64,000 nt of DNA from Tetrapyrgos nigripes. Lineage: Eukaryota; Basidiomycota; Agaricomycetes; Agaricales; Campanellaceae. Positions within the stretch are counted from its first letter, which is position 1; each line of letters opens with the position of its first letter. The notes beneath the pieces are model-generated. The model saw nothing but the letters and a program-made list of their open reading frames with translations, did not search any database and was not told the DNA's origin. Both the position numbers and the translations under genes were made by a program. The stretch covers positions 1 through 64,000 of the forward strand of contig JAACJM010000023.1 of the NCBI GenBank assembly GCA_013368315.1, in the 5' to 3' direction. Of this stretch, positions 56,724-64,000 are shown in pieces.

Positions 56724-56763
56724 AAGGGTGTCTGCACGGGGTGTCTGCAGATTTACCTATACC
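56724..56763 (-). repeat. MULE right terminal repeat
   Basis: AAGGGTGTCTGCACGGGGTG and TCTGCAGATTTACCTATACC, inverse of the left end with small differences. Confidence 0.8.
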
Positions 56764-57862
56764 GGGTTCGATCAGGTACCACAGTTCTCTATCCAGGCGG
56801 CGAGGTATCATATAAGGGATATGTGGGATGCAGATTGGCGAAAGGTATTTGAGGGCATTAGTGGAAGGTGGGGAAGGGTGTACGGATTGTGGTGGGGTGA
56901 TTTACTTGGGCACAGGGCGGGACTAGGGGAAGAGGGTATGGAAGGGTACCGAGTGGGCCAGAGGAAGGACGGAGGGCTCAGGAGGCTAACGCCCAGACGG
57001 GGAACGGAACCTAGTGGGGATGCACCCAACAGTACAGTCATCAAAGACAGGTTGATCTAGGGGCTGGTGGGTTAGGTGGGATGGTTGCAGGCGCAAGAGG
57101 GGATGTGGCTGGGAGATCAAGAGGTGGACTTGGGGGAGTTGGAGAAAAGAACCCCGCTAGTCATTTTTCTCAGACGCAGACGCAGGCGTAGCAAAATTCA
57201 GCGCAAATCCAAAAATAAAACTCCCCCGCTCCCCCCAACCCACCTAGGACGATCTCGAATTCGGGAGATGGATTCTCGCACCCCTCAGTAAAAATAACAG
57301 ATCTACCAACACTCGGGACGTGAAGAGTACACAAAAAGCAAGGACGGCGTTTCTTTTAGGACATGAGGACGTAGACGGAGACGAAGAAGATGGGGCGGAG
57401 GATATAACGTTGGGAGGTGAGTACACCTTCAACTTCAACTTCCAAACTTTTGTCTTTATCTTTCGTGTTTTCACCTCTCTACTTCTACTTCCACTTTGTC
57501 GTGGTCATTGTCTCCGAGTTATAGTCCTAGTCCTGACTGTTGATTGTTGACTCTTTGACTCTTCACTATTCCTACCCAGCGTTGGCGCTCCTTCCTTCAT
57601 CCCTGGTCCTTCTTCTTTCACTTCTTTCCTTTATTTCCTCTTCGTTTCCCCTTTTTGTTATCCTTTTTCAGCTTTCTGTTCAAGTCCTCACCTTTTTCGT
57701 CTGCAAATTCTTGAGCTGTAGCTGTTAACTGACTATTTTCTTTTCTTATTCTCCTCCCCCCTCGTTTCTGTCTGTATAGATTACACGACCGAACCCTCCC
57801 ATAGCCCTATCCCTATCCCCATTCCCATTCCCGGTCTTCGGCGTCAGCAGAAAGCCAAGTGA

Positions 57863-59100
57863 ACGAAGTAGCGAGGATGCGAAGGCGCGATTTGACGGAG
57901 GAAGGTGAAGGTGGAGGTAGAGAGGGGGTTATTAGGCTGTAACAGCGACGTTTGCAAGAGATGGTATGGGTATGGGGGCGGGGGGCGTCAGGACTTTCCT
58001 ATGACGCTGTTGAGGGGTGTTGCAAATGTTGGATAAACGACAAACGAAACCACTACTTTAGCAGCTACCTTATTACCTCAATGTATGCCGACTCAGCAAT
58101 TCAACTATCAGCACGATAGTATTCTCGTACCGGAGGAGGAAGCTTCTATGACCACGACGTCGGTTGGTACGTGTGACGGCTGTCAGACCTTCGGGACATC
58201 GTTTTACGAGGCGGGTCATCTTCACACTTTTTTTTCGGTTAGGCTTGCATTTTGTCGTGTCTTTTTTCTTTTTCTTCTTCCCTGAGATATTCTCCTGACA
58301 TCCGTTCCTTCTCGTGAGCCCCTCATTGCAGAACTCTTGATTTCGCATCTTCTTTCGGCTTTTGTCTTTTTCATAAACCGGTCTGACGTACCCATCCTCT
58401 TCCTAGCAGAGCATTTATTCACGTTATACAGGCTGTACTTGCTCCTCACGTCCAACTTATGGTATCAGTCTAGACTCTTCATCTCTCATTACCACTGACA
58501 GAGCTGCAGTGGATGTTGGGGTTGGTTTGTATAGTACGCACACTTTCTTACCTCTTTCACCTCGAGTATATTCCCAAAGATACGTTGATAGATACATATC
58601 TGATGATGAAATACATGCTGCATTGCCGTACGTGTGCTTCATTCATGTCTTTCTCCGAACTGTACACCCATTACTGCGTAGTATGCGCGATATCCATTTC
58701 CGGTGCATTCTGAAGAACTGGGGTATTGCCAAACCGTATTCGACGTGACGACGTCTGTTGGTATGTGCTCGGATGTTTATCTTGGTGAGGGAGGGGTGTT
58801 CTCTTCTTCGTTGTGCAGATTGAGCCTGTCGATGATATCATCAACGCTTCTCAGTTGGGTTGAATTGCAAGCACGGCAAAATTAGATTGGGAACCAGGTT
58901 GGAGTTGTTACGATTTTGTTTACAGCTTCCTTTCCTTTTTGTAGCATTTGGTGTGACAGCAAACAGCAAACGAGTGTAAAGAGCTGACGGAGACAATATG
59001 GACCTCCAAAGGAAACGACGCCATACGGACGGAAAAATCATGGACAAATCGACGAGGATACGAACATAGTCGTATAATCTTGAAAAGGTAATGTCCATGT
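57863..59100. other. unrecognised region with possible short exons
   Basis: Plus-strand frames at 58085-58285 (CDGCQTFGTSFYEAGHLHTF) and 58513-58713 (CRTCASFMSFSELYTHYCVV) have paired Cys/His that might form zinc-binding fingers of a multi-exon gene. I cannot assemble a convincing model. Confidence 0.3.
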
Positions 59101-59105
59101 CCACT

Positions 59106-59687
59106 TTACAGATGACTACGATGTTGGCTTTGGAACTTCCGCTTCAACCTCTTCCAAGGATGTTTTCCCCAATACCCACTACTCATACTCCCAGCGTCAT
59201 CCTGATCATCGTTTGGATTCTCGTTCTGGGTAATATGATCCAATGAGGAATGGAATGGATTTGGCTATATAATACTCACCTTGTTTCCTGGAGGAGGTGC
59301 ATAGTTGTAGAATTCCGGATACGACCACTGCGTCTTTGCAATCCGGTATGAAAGGTCTTTCATCATTTCTCTCCCATTCTTGGGGATTCCTTCTACTTGG
59401 CATTGCCGATGACTGTAACGTTCATGAAGGACCTTTGACAGCCGCTCAAATGCAGATTCTATCCCTTCTCCATAGCGAGGCTCCATTGTGACATCGAGCA
59501 ATCCTAACAGACAGTAAGCTCGATCTTCCTCTTTAGTTGTCTGCCTGTGAATAGCCCATGACATGCGCTCCACGATGCCGACGTCCATGTCGCCGTATCC
59601 GTATCCAAGTCCTAGTACATCATCTCGTATCACTGGAGGCGAGCTCATGGGAAGCCAGCCTCTGGCTTCCTCACGGGAAGCCGACAC
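59106..59687 (-). pseudogene. 5'-truncated HET paralogue
   Basis: HET homology starts abruptly at about 59640 (VIRDDVLGLGYGYG) and continues MSWAIHRQTTKEEDRAYCLL, GLLDVTMEPRYGEG and KVLHERYSHRQ. The intron 59279-59226 splices exon 1 in phase 0 to NENPNDDQDDAGSMSSGYWG, ending at 59106. The N-terminal half of the HET domain is absent and replaced by unrelated sequence. Closely related to the gene at 48574-49615, including intron and 3' flank. Stop-free, but without the N-terminal half it is unlikely to work as a HET protein. Confidence 0.85.
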
Positions 59688-59980
59688 AGAGCTGACCTTT
59701 CAACTCGTCCAGTGATCAAACCTGTAGGGCCCAGGTACAGAGGGCCCAAGTACATAGGGTTAATCTACTCCGTGTACATAGATAGATCTGAAATCTGAAA
59801 TATAGCTGTTGCTAGGGAAGCTCAGTGGTCCATCTGAGGAATACAAGAATGACTATATTGTCTATAATGCTATAACTATATACATGTGTACAACTATAAG
59901 TACTAAATACAACAGCGAAAGCGAGATATTTATAGCAAGACAAAGAGCAAAGCGACAGCAAAATAGTAAAAAAGAATGTA

Positions 59981-60455
59981 TCAAATCCACGCAAGTCTCC
60001 TCATCTCGACAATTCGCTTCGCCGTGTCGATGGCGTCGTGAACCTCCTTCAATCCAAAGGGCATCTTCATCAGAAACTCCTCCCGATGACGGGTGCGGCA
60101 GTCGGGACATGGCCTAATGATCTTAGTGGCGTAACACAGTAACTGGCGGTGCGCTTCTTTCTCTGAAAGGACGGTAAGTTCTTTCTGCAAGTAGAGAACT
60201 AAAGAACTCACTGATGGCATATGCTGCATGCCGACCATTTACCTTCATCAAATGCACCGGCCTAAATTTCTTAGACTGGTGACGGTTTCTCCATTCCCTC
60301 ACTCTGATCTTTGGGTGGCGGCCAGTTGAGCCAATTTTGAACTCCAATCTCCCACTCCCCTCATTCAGCCCCAACACATACACCCAAGAAGGTTCTGATT
60401 CCGGTAGGATGTTTGGGAGTGAAATCCGGAAGACAGAATACTTTGAACACATCAA
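59981..60455 (-). CDS. T5orf172-domain (GIY-YIG-like) protein
   Basis: Exon 1 60455-60212 and exon 2 60162-59981, joined across a 49-bp GTGAGT...TTTCAG intron in phase 1, give 141 residues. WVYVLGLNEGSGRLEFKIGS and TGRHPKIRVREWRNRH match the start of the T5orf172/MUG113 domain (YVL..., KIG.T...R). After the splice KKEAHRQLLCYA and CPDCRTRHREEFL match its end (E..H..L, then C..C...H.E.F). The domain is related to GIY-YIG nucleases; whether this one cuts DNA is unknown. No stops. The neighbours are gene fragments, so it could also be part of a rearranged block. Confidence 0.7.
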
Positions 60456-61149
60456 AATAGAGACAATTTACAAGGAGAAGTCAAATACCATGAGTTTACT
60501 TGGCAGTGAGCGGTCGCAAGTCGAGATTGTGAGGACTAGCCGTCAGCAGAAGGCAGGAGGCAGGAAAGTCACGTCGGTGGTCGCGTCAGCACCGGCACCG
60601 GCACCAGAACTTTTGACCCACGTCTACATCGTTCGGAAAGACAGCAAGCCCAACGAGCAGCAAGTCTCCTTATGCTAGTATGTATATATGTATATTCCGC
60701 CTTTCTCTTTCTCTTTTCCTCGTGTTTTGACGCTTTGTCTCGGCTCACTCTTCCTTCAACCGACTCTATAACAGGACGACGTGTTTCGGAGAGGACATCC
60801 TCGCCTGGTTTGCCCTACGTGACTGGGCTAAATCGTCAACTTGTGACATCCTATAGACCCGACTTGTGCGTTTAGATCTTCGTTGGCTCAAACCCTAAGT
60901 ACTGCCTTTCCTTTTAATTTTCAACCCACATCTGTCTCCTCGACTGGAGGCGCTATGCTTCACTCCATCTACAACCTCACCACTCAGTGTCGCAAGACTA
61001 CCGGCGATGTCTCCGCAAAGCTTGTCATATGTCCTTTTCCTTGACCCGGCTCATCTACCTCATCTTCTCCTTAGGGTGCCTCCACAACCGTGGTCGGGTG
61101 CAAGATGTATCTGTTTGTGCATGGTCTTTCAGTCTCTGTTGTCTTTCAA

Positions 61150-62222
61150 CTCGCTTTGAACAGAGAGGTCGGCTCGTGACGGAGCGTCGAATGGTTTCAG
61201 ACCTGTATGTATTCGACTTGGAGACGTTTTCTTGGGAGAGGATACAGGCATTTCCGGAGGATGATGTACCCAAATCGCGTTATTTTTACAGTGCCGATGC
61301 TTGTGAGACTCTTCAGCTTGTGTGTCTTTGAACCTACTCACTACAATATCAGGGAACAACCAGTTAATCATCTTTGGAGGAATGAGTAACCAGCCCAATT
61401 CGCCCAATCCCGACGAACTCCTGCCAAACTGGGAGGTTCTAATACAACGTCAACAGCTTACGCCGTCGCAGGCTCTTTGTGTTCGACTAACACTCCTTCA
61501 AATTCCAATGTCTGGAAACGACTCTGACCTCGAGTCTGCACATGAAGCAGTTGGCCAGGAATCCACTCAAAGATCCGGTATCGACGAAGAAGCCTGCTCC
61601 AAATTCTGGAATGTTTACATTGAGGAAGCGCAGAAGTATGACGAGGCTTTGTTGGAAGGATGGAGAGAGGACATGGCCGGGATGTTATATTTGTGCGTTG
61701 TCGTTGTTCTTTACCGAGTACATTCTCCACTAACACAGAGTGCTCCAGTCCTCCCTTTACTTGGCCAGTTTGACTGCATTTCTCTTTGAGAGCTACCAGA
61801 CTCTGCATGAAGATCCAGCGGCGACCACAGTTGTCCTTCTCCAGTGAATCTCCGAGCAGCTAACGCCAGGGTCTAATGGAGCACCCGTGACATCTCTAAT
61901 GACCTTCCATCCACCTGCTGCTGCACTGGCGTGCAACATCATGTGGCTCCTCAGCCTTGCACTAGCCTTGACTTGCTCATTACTCACAACCTTCATGCAA
62001 CAATGGACCCGAGACTTTCTACATAAAACCACCATGCGACATGACGTCCGCTTCTTCGACATTAATACACGGCATTGGCTTTCTGCATCCCAATTTCCAG
62101 CGCCTGCTTCTGACGCCTTTATTCCCCGAGCGCGTTACGCCCATCTCTCCTCCATAACTTCAGATCAACTATTCATCATTGGCGGTCAAGATTTTTTCAA
62201 CACATGGCTGGACGACATATGT
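61150..62222 (+). pseudogene. kelch-repeat gene fragments
   Basis: Kelch-type blades: MVSDLYVFDLETFSWERIQA, then an intron 61303-61352, DAWNNQLIIFGGMSNQP, and after a foreign segment VRFFDINTRHWLSASQFPAP and ARYAHLSSITSDQLFIIGGQ, ending abruptly in DFFNTWLDDI at about 62222. Kelch propellers mediate protein binding. The order of blades is as in one gene, but the DUF6535-like fragment (about 61424-62040) interrupts it and the gene is cut off at 62222 by sequence from another gene in the opposite strand. Confidence 0.7.
61510..62040 (+). pseudogene. DUF6535-like membrane protein fragment
   Basis: From ATG 61510: IDEEACSKFWNVYIEEAQKY, DEALLEGWREDMAGMLYL, a GT-AG intron 61693-61738, then SLYLASLTAFLFESYQTLHE, a TGA at 61845-61847, and MWLLSLALALTCSLLTTF ending MQQWTRDFLHKTTMR. 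This is the conserved N-terminal region (two membrane segments) of the DUF6535 family expanded in mushrooms. The rest of the family's length is absent. It sits between two parts of the kelch gene. Confidence 0.75.
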
Positions 62223-62618
62223 CAAGATCCATCCAGTGGACATATTCCTCTACCATAAGCTCAGGGATGTCTCCGAGTAGCCTGGTATGGGGTATCAACT
62301 CTAGTCGGCTTGTATTGGACTGGGCTTGGACGATCAATTCGTCGTCGCGCAGACCAAAGTGAATCTGACATTTCATGTTAGCCAAATAAGATGTAATGGA
62401 CTTGCTCGACTCACTCAATAACCGTTGATTTGACCACGACTGGAGAATGCGAGACCGGCCATGTTCCATACACCTCTCTTGGGTGTAGTTGTAAAGATAA
62501 CCCCTCTCTCTTTCCTAGGGACATCTTTCCACACTTCTCGTTCCCAGTTGATAACATCAAGCGCTCGTTGAAGATGATCTATGGCGACTACGAAATCGAG
62601 TTCGATTCGCTCCCCCAC
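62197..62618 (-). pseudogene. opposite-strand gene fragment, identity uncertain
   Basis: Reads VINWEREVWKDVPRKERGVI, GVWNMAGLAFSSRGQING, an intron about 62414-62369, then IHFGLRDDELIVQAQSNTSR, LELIPHTRLLGDIPELMVEE and YVHWMDLD before it breaks at about 62222 into antisense kelch sequence. The ELIP..LLGDIP...VE.YVHW block recalls very large basidiomycete ubiquitinyl-hydrolase-like (DUF3638/DUF6606) proteins, but this is from memory and uncertain. Confidence 0.4.
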
Positions 62619-62934
62619 TCCCCGCTCCCCCGATTACCGATGGTGCTTCATTCCATCCGTTATTACCAGAGCTTTGAAATGTTGCGCATGTACTGAAAAA
62701 TGTATAAGAACTCAGGAACATCCACAAAAGAACACTCACCAGCCTGCTATACAATTCCAGTTCAACTCGTCGAGCAACAATACAATAGTTGAGTACACAT
62801 GGGAATGGCTGTTTTGAAGGGCCAATGAAAAGACCAGCTATGACCCTCTATGACCATGCCTTAGGTTTTCATGTGAAAGACCGGTAAACAAGGTTAACCG
62901 ACAGAATACAAAGAACACACTGTAGCAACGAGAA

Positions 62935-64000
62935 GGGATAATCTCCAGATCCTTTCTTACTGCAGCCCTGAGCTACGCTAGGGCCAACAAGCCAGTGGTC
63001 TGCCATTGTTCCAAATGTGGAAACCTAACGTACGAGAAAGACGGTGAACGTCACCCTGGCCAACAGGTCAGCAGGAAGAAGGGCCGAACATCAAAAGAAC
63101 GAAAACTTGCAGGCTTTACGAGCCAAAGCCAAGGCGGATGGCTCGGATGCGGATGACTCAGATGACGATGAGGATTCTGCAGGGAGGGTCAGGACCGCAG
63201 AAGAGGAATGCAGTGTGTAGTTTTCACTCACCTTCGAAAATGAACATCTCTTCTCATACTCCTCATCTCTTTCCCAGAGAAGAGTATGTCAACAATAACG
63301 TATATGACGGCTCTCCTTGCAGTGTGGCTTAATCTGCGTGGTGGTGCCAGTCGTAGCACTACTGGTGTTGTTCTCCACAGCATTGCCCTCATTCTAACAA
63401 CAGCATTCCACATCATTTCCATTACGGTGCTGCAACGTCTTGGTTATGACATCAATATCCAGGCGCCGCACACTCCTCGAGATGTTCGTTCTACTTACAG
63501 CTCTCTACAAATCAAACCAACCATCATCCGCACCGTCTGCTGTCCCAAGTGCTTCGCACTCTATCCCCTCACGCCAAACCTCCCCGATCATTGTCTTTGG
63601 AAGCGAGGAGTAAATGTAAAGAAAGCCTGTGAAACACCGTTGAAAACCAAAAGGAGAACTGGAAGAGGAGAAATTATCATTCCTAGGCAGTTGTATAATA
63701 CCCAATGTTTCAGGTCATGGCTCGAGTTCTTTCTGAAACGTCCAGGGATTGAGGAGATGATCATCAAGTCCTATAATCCCCCGTCCTCTCCTGATGGCAA
63801 CGTGCGGGATACCTGGCAAAGCAGAGCTTGGCACATGCGGCCAGATTTTCCTCTACGATCAGGCCATCTCACATTCTCTCTGTATGTCGATTGGTTCAAC
63901 CCGTTTACTAATAAAATTGCTGGTAAAATTGTATCCTGCAGTGCTATCCTCCTCTGCTGCATGAACCTCCCCCCTGAACTCCGCTATCTTCCCGAAAACA
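62935..64000 (+). CDS. Tnp2-like (CACTA-type) transposase, N-terminal part
   Basis: First part: VVCHCSKCGNLTYEKDGERH (a CxCxxC finger) and an acidic, Ser/Asp-rich linker (GSDADDSDDDEDSAG) in a second frame, so one frameshift or splice lies between. An intron ends at 63277. From 63278 a single open frame runs to the window end: hydrophobic AVWLNLRGGAS...LILTTAFHIISITV, then VCCPKCFALYPLTPNLPDHC, RQLYNTQCFRSWLEFFLKRP, GIEEMIIKSYNPP, HLTFSLYVDWFNPFTNKIAG and LCCMNLPPELRYLPEN. These are hallmark blocks of the large Tnp2-type transposases of Agaricomycetes. The catalytic part would follow beyond the window. This frame shows no TGA stops, unlike older elements here. Confidence 0.82.

Larger units (their letters stand above)
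50776..56763 (+). mobile_element. MULE transposon with GCM-type zinc finger
   Basis: About 5,988 bp between two copies of GGGTTCGATC (50766-50775 and 56764-56773), the expected 9-11 bp MULE target duplication. Ends are inverted: GGTAT..AG.AAATCTGCAGACACCCC from each side, then repeated TGCAGACACCC units. The interior carries a WRKY-GCM1-like finger plus MULE transposase and a solo LTR. The flanks belong to one host gene, which confirms the insertion. Exact end base is uncertain by one or two. Confidence 0.88.
50274..57862 (+). pseudogene. MRH-domain (Mrl1/M6P-receptor-like) gene split by a MULE
   Basis: Left part 50289-50775: a hydrophobic start (RLFLLASG), then MRH-type EEKPCTVHLPDGRY, a TAG in place of the next residue, NLTQLSA, a GT-AG intron (from about 50434 to 50486), SKDYEFTTSGSHRIILNVC and a transmembrane run ILLLTLYLTLYLTLGTLYHR followed by YVLKLRGFD. 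Right part from 56764: GFDQVPQFSIQAARYHIRDM and a Gly/Arg-rich cytosolic tail, with a frame change near 57055, then DVDGDEEDGAEDITLG, a 363-bp GT-AG gap (57417-57779), and DYTTEPSHSPIPIPIPIPGL to the TGA at 57862. The second half of the luminal MRH domain seems deleted. Such receptors carry glycoproteins between Golgi and vacuole. It was once a single gene; stops, deletion and the insertion make it a pseudogene. Confidence 0.75.

Noticed and set aside
1..64000. CRISPR arrays, bacterial operons, rRNA or tRNA genes
   Set aside because: No regularly spaced identical repeats, no operon-like gene packing and no convincing RNA gene; spliced genes and fungal elements show a eukaryotic genome.

Overview
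The window looks like a repeat-rich stretch of a filamentous basidiomycete (Agaricomycete) genome. Host-type genes are short-exon genes with 49-61 bp GT-AG introns: a GT90/CAP10-like glycosyltransferase, a small cysteine-rich 'glycopeptide' secreted protein, HET-domain genes and an MRH-domain receptor. They sit among transposable elements typical of mushroom-forming fungi: PIF/Harbinger, hAT MITEs, a GCM-finger MULE, Ty3 chromovirus, LINE and a Tnp2-like transposase. There are no operons, ribosomal RNAs or CRISPR arrays. All calls come from reading the sequence; no database was searched.

Layout. 0-2.8 kb: two minus-strand host genes and one unrecognised ORF. 4.75-7.28 kb: a PIF/Harbinger element with 31-bp TIRs and TTA target duplication. 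7.79-14.21 kb: a decayed Ty3-type retrotransposon with 152-bp LTRs and a tRNA-type primer site. 14.77-15.34 kb: a hAT MITE; a second copy lies at 32.35-32.93 kb. 15.4-16.6 kb: a broken secreted-protein gene. 17.8-22.7 kb: a chromovirus with a gag-to-RT internal deletion and a solo LTR of its own family nested in its RNase H domain. 23.7-24.4 kb: a Helitron-type relic. 25.1 kb: an intact HET-domain gene. 29.2-30.4 kb: a Ser/Thr-rich repetitive gene with a broken signal peptide. 31-36 kb: duplicated non-coding blocks and a HET pseudogene. 36.9-48.4 kb: a roughly 9-kb LINE split by a 2.46-kb non-coding LTR element (LARD) whose 225-bp LTRs look identical. 48.6-49.6 kb: a second apparently intact HET gene. 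50.3-57.9 kb: an MRH-receptor gene split by a 6-kb MULE, itself carrying a solo LTR. 59.1-60.5 kb: a truncated HET gene and an intact T5orf172-type gene. 61.1-62.6 kb: a mosaic of kelch, DUF6535-like and opposite-strand gene fragments. 62.9 kb to the end: the N-terminal part of a Tnp2-like transposase that runs off the window.

Two themes link the window. First, in-frame stops inside otherwise continuous element and pseudogene reading frames are almost all TGA (23 counted, in seven loci), mostly where Arg is plausible. This is what C-to-T change at CpG (CGA to TGA) would give, and LTR-LTR differences also fall mainly at CpG. Second, insertions can be ordered from exact target duplications (TTA, CTTACAAC, ACATTTGA, TTGAT, GCTTC, AGGTC, GATAT and an approximately 10-bp MULE duplication). 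The LARD is the youngest datable insertion. Its primer-binding site and that of the chromovirus are complementary to sequence 32 bp downstream of a TATA box in the LTR, which fits Tf1-type self-priming.
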